DNA of 64,000 nt from the NCBI GenBank assembly GCA_038238245.1, contig JBBRXX010000002.1, positions 124,001 to 188,000 on the forward strand, given 5' to 3'. The notes beneath the pieces were generated by a model. The model was given only the letters and a program-made list of their open reading frames with translations. It ran no database searches and had not been told where the DNA came from. Position numbers and translations under genes: made by a program. Shown piece by piece: positions 16,935-25,354 of the stretch (position 1 is the stretch's first letter; each line of letters begins with the position of its first letter). This DNA is from DASQHW01 sp038238245 (lineage in GTDB: Bacteria > Actinomycetota > Acidimicrobiia > IMCC26256 > PALSA-610).

Positions 16935-17354
16935 GTGGACGACGTACACGCGATCACGGCGCTCCTCCACGAGTACGCGCGCCGGCTCGACAACGGTGAT
17001 CTCGACGGCGTTGCCGCACTCTTCGCGGACGCAGAGGTGCGCTCGACGCGTGACGACCGTGTCCGCCGCGGCGCCTCCGAGGTCCGCACGCTCTACGACC
17101 CGGTGATCCTGTACGACGATCACACGCCGCGGACGTTGCATCAGCTCACCAACGTCAGCGTCGATGTCGCGGGCGACACGGCGACCGCCCGGACCTACTT
17201 CACCGTCTTGCAGGTCACCGGCCAGGGCCTGCATCCGATCCTCGCCGGTGAGTACCGAGACCGTTTCGCACGGGCCGGCGGTGCCTGGAAGTTCACCGAA
17301 CGCGTCTTCGACCCGAAGCTGTTCGGCGACCTGTCGCGTCACATGAGGCACTGA
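16935..17354 (+). CDS. SnoaL/NTF2-like protein
   Basis: 139-residue NTF2-like cone fold protein: ITALLHEYARRLDNGDLDGVAALFAD at the N-terminus, and LHQLTNVSVDVAGDTATARTYF in the sheet. Members act as isomerases, dehydratases, cyclases or ligand-binding proteins. It starts GTG 16935, 3 bp after the P450 stop, so it likely acts on the same substrate. Confidence 0.87.
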   Translation: MDDVHAITALLHEYARRLDNGDLDGVAALFADAEVRSTRDDRVRRGASEVRTLYDPVILYDDHTPRTLHQLTNVSVDVAGDTATARTYFTVLQVTGQGLHPILAGEYRDRFARAGGAWKFTERVFDPKLFGDLSRHMRH

Positions 17355-17389
17355 GCACGTCGCGGTCGCGGCGCGCGCCGGAGTGGCCA

Positions 17390-17402
17390 TAGCCTGGCGC
17401 TC
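17390..17402 (+). promoter_or_regulatory. Leaderless promoter (-10 TAGCCT) for zwf
   Basis: TAGCCT at 17390-17395, 7 nt before GTG 17403; no Shine-Dalgarno sequence. Confidence 0.55.
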
Positions 17403-18839
17403 GTGAGCAACCCCACCACACTCGTCGTGATCGGCGCATCCGGCGATCTCGCGGCCCGCTTGCTGTTTCCCGCGCTGCTACGGCTCGAATACCGGGAGCG
17501 ACTCGAGGATCTGAAGGTCATCGGGTACGCGCGGCAGGACTGGTCGACCGACGAATTCCACGAGCACCTGCGCTCGAACATCCAGATGACCGACGTGGAC
17601 ATCGACGACAAGTATCTCGAGCGCTTCGTCGATCGGATCGAGTTCCACGGCGGCGACATCTCGGTTGAGTCGATGCGCACTCTCTGCGGGGTGCTGGACG
17701 GCCCCGCGATCTTCTACCTCGCGTTGCCGCCGGGCGTGTTCGCCGACGCGGCCGAGACGATCGCCGAGGCCGGGCTCGCGGACGAGACCAAAGGCTGGCG
17801 CCGGCTCGTCATCGAGAAGCCTTTCGGTGAGGATCTGGAGAGCGCGCTCCTGCTCAACGAGAAGCTCCACAAGTACTGGCACGAGGATCAGATCTTCCGC
17901 ATCGATCACTTCCTCGGCAAGGAGACCGTGCAGAACATCGTGGTGTTCCGCTTCGCGAACCGCTTCATCGAACCGGTGTTGAAGTCGGGCCATGTCGACG
18001 AGATCCAGATCACGGTCGCCGAGACCCTCGGGGTGGAGGGGCGCTCGCGCTACTACGACGGTATCGGTGCGTTGCGCGACATGATCCAGAACCACCTCAT
18101 CCAGATGCTCACGTTCCTCACGCTCGAGCCACCCTCCATGTGGGACTCCGAGATGTTGCGCGACCACAAGGTCGAGGTGCTCAAAGCGGTGAAGCACATC
18201 AACCCGGAGAACGACGCCGTTCGCGGGCAGTACAGCGCGGGGCTGGTGGACGGCGCGCCGGTCGTCGGCTACCGGCAGGAGCCGGGGGTTGATCCCCATT
18301 CGCGTACCGACACGTTCGCGGCCGTCCGTCTGCACGTCGACACCTGGCGGTGGGAGGGCATCCCGGTGCTCCTGCGATCGGGCAAGCGGCTCGCGGCCAA
18401 GGCGCACGAAGCCGTCTACCGGTTCCGGGAACCACCGACGCGCCTGTTCCGTCACACCCCGCTCGAGCACGCCGAGCCGAACTGGCTCGTCTTCCGCATG
18501 AGTCCCGCGGAGTGCACCGAGCTCGTGGTGCGCACCAAGCAGCCCGGGCTCGAGCTCGAAGCGCGCGAGTCGGTGCTCCGTGCCGAATATGCGGCACCCG
18601 ACGACTCCGAGGCGACCGCGTACGAGAGTCTGTTGCTCGACGTGCTCCAGGGCGACCACACGCCGTTCCTTCGCTTCGACGAAGTCGAGTGGTCGTGGCG
18701 CATCGTCGATCCGATTCTGCAAGCGTGGAAGAACGGTGCACCCGAGGAGTACGTTGCCGGCAGCGACGGTCCACCCGGGCAGCACCGCTTCTTGGATCCC
18801 GGCCACTACTGGCGTCCCCTGGTGCCGCCGACGATCTGA
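17403..18839 (+). CDS. zwf: Glucose-6-phosphate 1-dehydrogenase
   Basis: 478 residues, normal for bacterial Zwf. It oxidises glucose 6-phosphate to 6-phosphogluconolactone with NAD(P)+, the first step of the oxidative pentose phosphate pathway. The cofactor motif GASGDLA is at about 11-17; the substrate signature RIDHFLGKE is at 166-174 and the later segment MIQNHLIQML holds the expected catalytic His. The gene lies near gnd and ppgK, so the window holds most of a glucose-to-ribulose 5-phosphate route; a phosphogluconolactonase gene is not visible. Confidence 0.96.
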   Translation: MSNPTTLVVIGASGDLAARLLFPALLRLEYRERLEDLKVIGYARQDWSTDEFHEHLRSNIQMTDVDIDDKYLERFVDRIEFHGGDISVESMRTLCGVLDGPAIFYLALPPGVFADAAETIAEAGLADETKGWRRLVIEKPFGEDLESALLLNEKLHKYWHEDQIFRIDHFLGKETVQNIVVFRFANRFIEPVLKSGHVDEIQITVAETLGVEGRSRYYDGIGALRDMIQNHLIQMLTFLTLEPPSMWDSEMLRDHKVEVLKAVKHINPENDAVRGQYSAGLVDGAPVVGYRQEPGVDPHSRTDTFAAVRLHVDTWRWEGIPVLLRSGKRLAAKAHEAVYRFREPPTRLFRHTPLEHAEPNWLVFRMSPAECTELVVRTKQPGLELEARESVLRAEYAAPDDSEATAYESLLLDVLQGDHTPFLRFDEVEWSWRIVDPILQAWKNGAPEEYVAGSDGPPGQHRFLDPGHYWRPLVPPTI

Positions 18840-18866
18840 CACGGGAGCCGTGCGGGAGGAGCCACG

Positions 18867-20369
18867 TTGACGGCCGGCTACGACGTGGTGATCATCGGCG
18901 CCGGCTCGGCCGGTGCCGCGCTCGCCGGACGGCTGTCGGAGGACCCGGATCGGTCGGTGCTGCTGCTCGAAGCAGGACCCGATCACACCTCTTCGGGCAC
19001 ACCCGCGGGTGTGCGGTCGCCGAACCTCTTCCATGCGTTCATGGAGCCGGGTCGCATCTGGCCGAACCTCACGGCAACGCGCGCGGCCGCACAGGCGGAA
19101 GCGATCTACGTGCGCGGGCGCGGCGCGGGCGGTTCGTCGTCGGTCAATGCCATGTGTGCGATCCGCGGCACTGTCGACGACTACGAGCGCTGGGCGAACG
19201 AGCTGGGCTGCGCGGGTTGGGGCTGGCCGGAGATGCTCGACGCGTTCCTGCGCGTCGAAGACGACGTCGACTACGGCGGTGATGGTCTGCACGGCAAGGG
19301 TGGCCCGATCCCGCTCTGCCGCCTGCCGCTCGACGCGTTGCCGCCGTTCGACGCCGTATTGCGCACTGCGATCGCCGATCTCAGCTCTCCGTCGTGCGAC
19401 GACTACCACGCCGTGGACGCCACGGGTGTCAGCCGCGTCGCGCTGACGCTGCGCGACGGTCACCGTGTCTCGACGAACGACGCGTACCTCGAACCCGCCC
19501 GTGCCCGACCCAACCTCACGGTGCGCGGGGAAGCGCTCGTCGAACGTGTCGCGCTCGACGGGAGACGCGCGACGGGCGTGCGGTTGGTACACGGCGAAGA
19601 AATCGAAGCGCGCGAGGTAATTGTCAGCGCGGGCGCGATCCACTCACCGGCGCTGTTGTTGCGATCGGGCATCGGGACCGGGGACGGATTGCCGGTTGGG
19701 AAGAACCTGAAGGACCACGCGGCAACGTCCGGCTTCGAGGTGTCGCTTCGCCAAGCTGGGCGCATGAGCTCTCCCGGCGCACCCGTGCTTAGCTCGTTGC
19801 TTCGCTACACGTCCGGACTCGCCGACGCCGGTCCCAACGACATGCAGATCGTGTGGTTCGACACGACCGGGCCGACCGACGAAGACCTCGCCGGCGGCCG
19901 GCTGCTCGGTGCGGTGATGCGTGTCTTCTCCTCCGGTGAGGTCCGACTTCGTTCCGACGATCCGAACGACGACCCCGTCGTCGAGTTCCGCATGTTGACC
20001 GACGACCGCGACCTCGTGCGGCTGCGGGATTGCGTGCACCGCATGATCGACATCGTGCGGCATCCCGCGGTCCAAGCCATCAGCGATCGTGTGCTCGCGC
20101 TCACGACGCCGATCGACGAGCTCGACTCGGACGACGCGATCGATGCCTGGCTCGGCGCGACCGTGAACGACTATGTGCACGCAGTCGGGACGTGCCGTAT
20201 GGGTTCGCCGGGCGATCCGGCTGCGGTCGTCGACACCGATTGCCGCGTGCTCGGCTACGAGCACCTGCGCGTCTGCGACGCGTCGGTGATGCCCGACCTC
20301 CCGAAGGCGAACACCCACCTCACCACGGTCGCGATCGCCGAGGGGCTCGCCGCCAGGATGGCTCGTTAG
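18867..20369 (+). CDS. GMC-family FAD oxidoreductase
   Basis: 500-residue glucose-methanol-choline oxidoreductase. The FAD dinucleotide motif VVIIGAGSAGAALAGRLSED is near residues 7-26, and the second FAD segment has the GRGAGGSSSVNAM signature. The C-terminal catalytic region includes HAVGTCRMG and NTHLTTVAIAEG. Substrates are alcohols; possible roles run from choline to sterol-side or sugar oxidation. It starts at TTG 18867 with a clear Shine-Dalgarno sequence (GGGAGGAG) and lies 27 bp after zwf, so it is likely in the same transcript. Confidence 0.92.
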   Translation: MTAGYDVVIIGAGSAGAALAGRLSEDPDRSVLLLEAGPDHTSSGTPAGVRSPNLFHAFMEPGRIWPNLTATRAAAQAEAIYVRGRGAGGSSSVNAMCAIRGTVDDYERWANELGCAGWGWPEMLDAFLRVEDDVDYGGDGLHGKGGPIPLCRLPLDALPPFDAVLRTAIADLSSPSCDDYHAVDATGVSRVALTLRDGHRVSTNDAYLEPARARPNLTVRGEALVERVALDGRRATGVRLVHGEEIEAREVIVSAGAIHSPALLLRSGIGTGDGLPVGKNLKDHAATSGFEVSLRQAGRMSSPGAPVLSSLLRYTSGLADAGPNDMQIVWFDTTGPTDEDLAGGRLLGAVMRVFSSGEVRLRSDDPNDDPVVEFRMLTDDRDLVRLRDCVHRMIDIVRHPAVQAISDRVLALTTPIDELDSDDAIDAWLGATVNDYVHAVGTCRMGSPGDPAAVVDTDCRVLGYEHLRVCDASVMPDLPKANTHLTTVAIAEGLAARMAR

Positions 20370-21388
20370 AGGCCGGCGATCTTCTTCTCTTCGTGGCCGC
20401 CGAACTGCTTGCGCATCGCAGCAAGCAGCTTGTTCGAGAAGTCGGCGGTGCCTTGGGAGATGAAGCGGTCGAACAGCGCAGTCGCCATCACCGGCGCGGG
20501 CACCCCCTCGTCGATCGCGGCGGCGATCGTCCATCGCCCTTCGCCGGAGTCGCTCACGCGCCCGCTGAAACCCTCGAGCGTCGGTGACTGTTGCAATGCG
20601 GCCGCAGTGAGGTCGAGGAGCCAGGACGCGACGACGCTGCCGCGCCGCCACACCTCGGTGACCTTCGCCACGTCGATGTCGTACCGATAGCGGGACGGAT
20701 CGGTGAGCGGCGCGGTCTCCGCGTCCGCGGGGCGCAGCTCGGTGCCGACGTTGGCGTGATGGAGGATGTTCAGGCCTTCGGCGTACGACGCCATGAGGGC
20801 GTACTCGATGCCGTTGTGCACCATCTTCACGAAGTGACCGGCGCCCGCGGGTCCGCAATGGAGGTAGCCGAGCTCCTCGGGGTCGGGATCGCCGTCGCGA
20901 CCCGGCGTGCGCGGCGCGGCGTCGATGCCCGGCGCGAGCGCCCGAAAGATCGGATCCAGACGCGCGACCACGTGCTCCGGTCCACCGATCATCAGGCAGA
21001 ATCCACGATCGAGACCGAATATCCCGCCGCTCGTCCCGCAATCCACGTAGTCGATGCGTTGGCCCAGGAGTTGCTCCGAGCGCGCGATGTCGTCGGCGTA
21101 GTGGGTGTTGCCGCCGTCGATCACGGTGTCGCCCGCCGCGAGGTGCGCGGTGAGGTCCGAGAGCACCGCGGTCGTGACGCCGGCCGGCACCATGAGCCAC
21201 ACCGCGCGCGGCGGCGTGAGCTTGGCGACGAGGTCCTCCAACGTCGTCGCGCCGACGGCGCCGTCGCGTACCAGGGCATCGACCGACGCGGGGTTGTGGT
21301 CGTAGACGACGCATTCGTGCCCGGACTGCATGCACCGGCGCACGAGGTTCGCGCCCATGCGACCGAGGCCGATCATTCCGAGCTGCAT
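20366..21388 (-). CDS. gnd: 6-phosphogluconate dehydrogenase, decarboxylating (short GndA/YqeC type)
   Basis: 340 residues, the short-form family. It converts 6-phosphogluconate to ribulose 5-phosphate and CO2, yielding NAD(P)H. The N-terminal cofactor motif is MQLGMIGLGRMGANLVRRC (GLGRMG, 7-12); the substrate motif VDCGTSGGIFG and the catalytic helix GHFVKMVHNGIEYALMAS follow. ATG 21388 lies 1 bp after the ppgK stop, so the two form one operon. Its 3' end shares a 4-nt stop overlap with the GMC gene. Confidence 0.94.
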   Translation of the reverse strand: MQLGMIGLGRMGANLVRRCMQSGHECVVYDHNPASVDALVRDGAVGATTLEDLVAKLTPPRAVWLMVPAGVTTAVLSDLTAHLAAGDTVIDGGNTHYADDIARSEQLLGQRIDYVDCGTSGGIFGLDRGFCLMIGGPEHVVARLDPIFRALAPGIDAAPRTPGRDGDPDPEELGYLHCGPAGAGHFVKMVHNGIEYALMASYAEGLNILHHANVGTELRPADAETAPLTDPSRYRYDIDVAKVTEVWRRGSVVASWLLDLTAAALQQSPTLEGFSGRVSDSGEGRWTIAAAIDEGVPAPVMATALFDRFISQGTADFSNKLLAAMRKQFGGHEEKKIAGL

Positions 21389-21389
21389 G

Positions 21390-22154
21390 TCACTCCCTGT
21401 CGGTCGTTCCCACCGGGACCTGGGCTTCGGCGAGCGCGGCGGCCCCGACGATCCCCGCAAGGTTCCCGAGCTCGGCGATCCGCACCTCGCAGCCGGGATC
21501 GATGCGGCCGAGGAACCGGTCGGCATGCTTCACGATGCCGCCGCCGATCACGATGAGGTCGGGCCACAGCACATCGTGCAGGTGTGTGAGGTAGCGATCG
21601 AGTCGTCGCGTCCACCGCTTCCACGTGAGATTCCCCGCCGCACGCGCGGCGTCCGATGTCCAGTCGTCGGCGACGTGGCGGTTGACCACGATGTGCCCGA
21701 GCTCCGAGTTGGGAACGAGCACGCCGTCGTTGAGCAACGCCGTTCCGACGCCGGTACCGATCGTCACCATCACCACGAGCCCGCCGTGCCCGCGCGCCGC
21801 GCCGTAACGCGCTTCGGCGACACCGGCGGCGTCGGCGTCGTTGAGCACGACACACGGGCGATCGATCGCCCGCGAGAGCATCGTGACCGCGTGCGTGCCG
21901 ATCCACGACGGATCAATGTGCGCGGCCGATTGCACGATGCCGTGCTGCACCACCGCGGGAAGCGTGCAACCGACCGGGCCGTCACCGGGAAACTTCACGA
22001 CGAGCTCGGCGATCGTCGCGACGACCGCATCGGGGGTCGCAGGTTGGGGCGTCTCGAGACGGATGCGGCCCGACGCGACGCCCGTCGTCACATCGACCGA
22101 CGCCGCTTTGATGCCGCTGCCGCCGACGTCGACGCCGATCAGTTGCGTAGTCAT
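21390..22154 (-). CDS. ppgK: Polyphosphate glucokinase (ROK family)
   Basis: About 254 residues. It phosphorylates glucose using polyphosphate or ATP, an actinobacterial hallmark. It has the phosphate-binding N-terminus IGVDVGGSGIKAASVD, the substrate loop VVLNDADAAGVAEARYG and the nucleotide/glucose segment MVTIGTGVGTALLNDG. The ROK zinc cluster is absent, as is normal in PpgK. ATG 22154 (MTTQLIG) lies 9 nt after TAGCGT (22164-22169, minus strand); a GTG six bases upstream is the alternative. It is the first gene of the ppgK-gnd operon. Confidence 0.92.
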   Translation of the reverse strand: MTTQLIGVDVGGSGIKAASVDVTTGVASGRIRLETPQPATPDAVVATIAELVVKFPGDGPVGCTLPAVVQHGIVQSAAHIDPSWIGTHAVTMLSRAIDRPCVVLNDADAAGVAEARYGAARGHGGLVVMVTIGTGVGTALLNDGVLVPNSELGHIVVNRHVADDWTSDAARAAGNLTWKRWTRRLDRYLTHLHDVLWPDLIVIGGGIVKHADRFLGRIDPGCEVRIAELGNLAGIVGAAALAEAQVPVGTTDRE

Positions 22155-22182
22155 CGGCACATGACGCTAGTCGTCCGCCGGG

Positions 22183-22194
22183 TAGCGTTCGGAC
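22183..22194 (+). promoter_or_regulatory. Leaderless promoter (-10 TAGCGT) for the GH15 gene
   Basis: TAGCGT at 22183-22188 lies 6 nt before GTG 22195. A second TAGCGT on the opposite strand (22164-22169) serves ppgK, so the divergent pair shares one 40-bp control region. Confidence 0.55.
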
Positions 22195-24033
22195 GTGATC
22201 GACGGCTCCGCCGACGGGTCGACGCCGCTCGAGGACTACGCGCTCCTCGGTGACCGTCGCACGGCCGCGCTCGTCTCGCGCGACGGATCCGTCGACTGGT
22301 GGTGCGTCCCGCGATTCGACGACGGTGCGTGTCTTGCGGCCTTGCTCGGCACGCGCGCCCACGGGCGTTTCCTCATCACGCCGGACGCCGAGACGCGCAC
22401 GTCCCGCCGATACCGCGAGGGCACGATGGTGCTCGAGACCGAGCACGCGACGGACAGTGGTCGTGTGCGTGTCGTCGACTGTCTCGCGTTCGGTCCCGAT
22501 CGGCCGACCCTCGTCCGTCTCGTGGAAGGCCTCGAGGGCAGCGTCGACATGGGCGTCGAGTTGATCGTCCGCTTCGACTACGGAAACGTCGTGCCGTGGG
22601 TGCGACGGGTCGACGGCGCGTGGCGTGCGATCGCCGGTCCCGACGGCCTCGAGCTACGTTCGCCGGTGCGACTGCACGGACGCGACCACACGTCGACTGC
22701 CGCGTTCACGGTGCGAGCGGGAGAGCGGGTGCCGTTCGTGCTGGGATGGTTCCCGTCGCACGATCCGCAACCGGTCGAGTCCGACGCGGCTGCACTCATC
22801 GAACGAACCGCGCGCGGTTGGGCGCGCTGGTCCGCGCGCTGCACGTACAACGAGGGCGATTGGTGCCGGCCCGTGATCCGCTCGCTCCTCACGCTCGAGG
22901 CGCTGACCTTCGAGTCGACCGGCGGGATCGTCGCCGCGCCCACGACTTCATTGCCCGAGCGACTCGGCGGGTCGCGAAACTGGGACTACCGGTATTGCTG
23001 GGTGCGCGACGCGACGCTGACGCTCGAAGCCTTGTTCATCGGTGCGTATCACCAAGAGGCGACGCGCTGGCGCGAGTGGCTGTTGCGCGCGCTCGCCGGC
23101 GACCCCAACGGCATGCAGATCATGTATGGCGTCGCGGGCGAACGCCGGCTCACCGAGCTCGAGCTCGACTGGCTGCCCGGTTATGCGCGCTCCGCGCCCG
23201 TGCGGACCGGGAACGGCGCGCATTCGCAGCTGCAGCTGGACGTGTACGGCGAGCTGACCGACGTGCTCTGGCAATCGACGCGGGCGGGAATCGAGGTCGG
23301 ACCGGATACCTGGTCGCTCGTGGTCCTCTTGTTGGAGACGCTCGAGGAACGGTGGCACGAGCCCGACGAGGGCCTCTGGGAGGTACGCGGGCCACGCCGG
23401 CACTTCACGCACTCGAAGGTGATGTGCTGGGTTGCATTCGACCGCGCGGTGCAGATGGCGTTGCTCACGGGTTACAAGGCCCCGGTCGATCGATGGCAGA
23501 AGATCCGCGACGAGGTGCATGCGGAGGTCTGCGCGCGTGGCTACAACGAGGGGCTCGGCCACTTCGTCCAGTCCTACGAGGCCGAAGCGCTCGACGCGTC
23601 GTTGCTCATGATCCCGATCGTGGGATTCCTTCCCGGGGATGATCCCCGGGTGGTGTCGACGATCGACGCGATTCTCGCCGACCTCACCCGCGACGGCTTC
23701 GTGATGCGCTACGACCCGACGGACCCTTCGGTCGACGGCATCGGCGAGCCGGAAGGCGTGTTCCTGCCCTGCAGCTTCTGGATGGTCGAAGCGCTCGCGC
23801 TCGCCGGCCGGCGCGACGAGGCCCGGAAGCTGTTCGAGCAGCTGCTCGGCGTCGCGACCGATCTCGGCCTCTACGCCGAGGAGTACGACCCGGGCGAACG
23901 GCGCCTCCTCGGAAACTTCCCGCAGGCATTCACGCACCTCGCGCTCGTCGCCGCGGCCCACACGCTCGCGCCCGAGGTCTCCACCCACTCCCTGCGGCGC
24001 CGCGATCGTCCCGCCGCGCGCGCCCGCACCTAG
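22195..24033 (+). CDS. Glycoside hydrolase family 15 (glucoamylase/trehalase type)
   Basis: 612 residues, cytosolic (no signal peptide). The N-terminal beta domain (LEDYALLGDRRTAALVSRDGSVDWWCVPRFD) is followed by an alpha/alpha-six barrel with the GH15 signature RNWDYRYCWVRDATLTLEAL. The late segment includes the putative catalytic Glu region near EPEGVFLPCSFWMVEAL. Such actinobacterial GH15 proteins hydrolyse trehalose or alpha-glucans to glucose. It is divergent from the glucose-phosphorylating ppgK, which supports a sugar-recovery role. Confidence 0.92.
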   Translation: MIDGSADGSTPLEDYALLGDRRTAALVSRDGSVDWWCVPRFDDGACLAALLGTRAHGRFLITPDAETRTSRRYREGTMVLETEHATDSGRVRVVDCLAFGPDRPTLVRLVEGLEGSVDMGVELIVRFDYGNVVPWVRRVDGAWRAIAGPDGLELRSPVRLHGRDHTSTAAFTVRAGERVPFVLGWFPSHDPQPVESDAAALIERTARGWARWSARCTYNEGDWCRPVIRSLLTLEALTFESTGGIVAAPTTSLPERLGGSRNWDYRYCWVRDATLTLEALFIGAYHQEATRWREWLLRALAGDPNGMQIMYGVAGERRLTELELDWLPGYARSAPVRTGNGAHSQLQLDVYGELTDVLWQSTRAGIEVGPDTWSLVVLLLETLEERWHEPDEGLWEVRGPRRHFTHSKVMCWVAFDRAVQMALLTGYKAPVDRWQKIRDEVHAEVCARGYNEGLGHFVQSYEAEALDASLLMIPIVGFLPGDDPRVVSTIDAILADLTRDGFVMRYDPTDPSVDGIGEPEGVFLPCSFWMVEALALAGRRDEARKLFEQLLGVATDLGLYAEEYDPGERRLLGNFPQAFTHLALVAAAHTLAPEVSTHSLRRRDRPAARART

Positions 24034-24042
24034 TCTGCGGCG

Positions 24043-25026
24043 ATGGCGCTCGTCACCAACGTCATCAAGGGGTCCGACGCGCAGCGTCTGCTTCTCCTCG
24101 TGCACGGCTACGGTGCCGACGAGCGAGATCTCGGCGGCCTGCTGCCGTACCTCGATCCCGATGGCACCTTCGCGGCCGTGCTGCCGCGCGGTCCGGTCGC
24201 GGCGCCGGGCACGCCCGGATTCGCGTGGTATGAGTTCGGCGAAGGAGCCGGCCCGGGCTTTGCGGATGCACTCGCCGCGCTGGACGCGCTCGTCGACGAC
24301 CAATGCGAGGAGCTCGGCTTCGACCGCGCCCAGGCGCTCGTCGCGGGCTTCTCTCAGGGGGCCGGTCTCGCGGCCGCGCTCGGGCTGTTCCCGCCCTGCG
24401 ATCGGGTCCGGCCGGCCGGTGTGCTCGCGATGAGTCCGGCACTGCCGGCGGCCGAGGTGGCCGACGAGGCGCGAACGGTGCCGGTATTCCTCGCCCACGG
24501 CACGCACGACCCGCTGATCCCGGTGCAACGGTCACGCGACCTCGCTCGCGCCCTCCGCACTGCTGGCGTGCCGACCGTGTACCGCGAGTATCCGATGGAG
24601 CACCAGGTCGCCATCGAGGAGCTGCGCGACGCACGCGACTGGATCACGAGCGTGCTCGCGGGAGACAAGCCCGACGAGCCAGTACCCGAGGATCCGGTCG
24701 AGCTCGTCCCGTCGGTCACGACCGCCCGGTGGGATGCGGAAGTGCTGCAGAGCGACGTTCCGGTCATCGTCGACTTCTGGGCGCCGTGGTGCGGACCGTG
24801 CCGGCAGGTGTCGCCGGTTGTCGAGACGATCGCGGCGATGCGGAAAGGCTCCTACAAGGTCATGAAGGTGAACATCGACGAGGAACCGCAGATCGCCCAG
24901 CAGTACGACGTCCAGAGCATCCCGATGATCGGACTGTTCCGCAGCGGCCGCCTCGAGCGGGCGGCCCTCGGCGCCAAGCCCCGCCAGCAGCTCGAAGCCG
25001 AGCTCGGCATGCTCGTCATCCCGTAA
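24043..25026 (+). CDS. Carboxylesterase/phospholipase-thioredoxin fusion protein
   Basis: 327 residues in two domains. Residues 1-205 are an alpha/beta hydrolase of the phospholipase/carboxylesterase group, with oxyanion loop LVHGYGADERDL, nucleophile S104 in GFSQG, acid D157 in HGTHDPLIP and base H187. An acidic proline linker (about 208-222) leads to a thioredoxin domain with W249-C250-G-P-C253 and cis-Pro IPMIGLF. Both active sites look intact. It starts at ATG 24043, 6 nt after a TAGTCT box that overlaps the GH15 stop. The fusion suggests thiol control of the esterase, or thiol exchange on its substrate. Confidence 0.88.
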   Translation: MALVTNVIKGSDAQRLLLLVHGYGADERDLGGLLPYLDPDGTFAAVLPRGPVAAPGTPGFAWYEFGEGAGPGFADALAALDALVDDQCEELGFDRAQALVAGFSQGAGLAAALGLFPPCDRVRPAGVLAMSPALPAAEVADEARTVPVFLAHGTHDPLIPVQRSRDLARALRTAGVPTVYREYPMEHQVAIEELRDARDWITSVLAGDKPDEPVPEDPVELVPSVTTARWDAEVLQSDVPVIVDFWAPWCGPCRQVSPVVETIAAMRKGSYKVMKVNIDEEPQIAQQYDVQSIPMIGLFRSGRLERAALGAKPRQQLEAELGMLVIP

Positions 25027-25048
25027 CCCGGCGGGAGGCGCCCCGGCG

Positions 25049-25351
25049 CTACTTCTTGCGCACCTTGCTCTTGATCTCGTCGGCGACCTCGTTGAACGTC
25101 GTGCTCAGGGCGTCGCCGATGGACGTGCCCGCGTGCTTCAGGTCGTCGCGGATCCCCGGGTCGCGCAGCGAGTCGCCGATCGCGGTAAAACCGGCATCGA
25201 GCGCGTCCGCCATCTTGCGCAACGCGTCATTCATCTTCTCCTGCTGATCCGCCCCGAACGCGGCGCTGGCGTCGTAGCGCTCCTTGAAGCGCTTGCCGAT
25301 CTCGCCGAACCGGTCTCCGACCTCGTCCCACTTCTGCTTGGCCTCGGACAT
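25049..25351 (-). CDS. Small coiled-coil protein of unknown function
   Basis: 100-residue charged amphipathic helical protein (MSEAKQKWDEVGDRFGEIG...SKVRKK), with no Cys and no signal. Repeated helical segments with Phe and Ile on one face resemble actinobacterial apolipoprotein-like or LEA-like stress proteins; no function can be assigned. It has a strong Shine-Dalgarno sequence GGAGG before ATG 25351. An inverted repeat CGTATCGTGATACG (25362-25375) lies just upstream, inside the end of selD. Confidence 0.75.
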   Translation of the reverse strand: MSEAKQKWDEVGDRFGEIGKRFKERYDASAAFGADQQEKMNDALRKMADALDAGFTAIGDSLRDPGIRDDLKHAGTSIGDALSTTFNEVADEIKSKVRKK

Positions 25352-25354
25352 GTC

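Noticed and set aside
15132..17390. A 752-codon minus-strand open frame over the P450, SnoaL and DoxX region
   Set aside because: Only its end (15132-15524) has real protein character (DoxX). The rest is the mirror of the P450 gene in GC-rich DNA.
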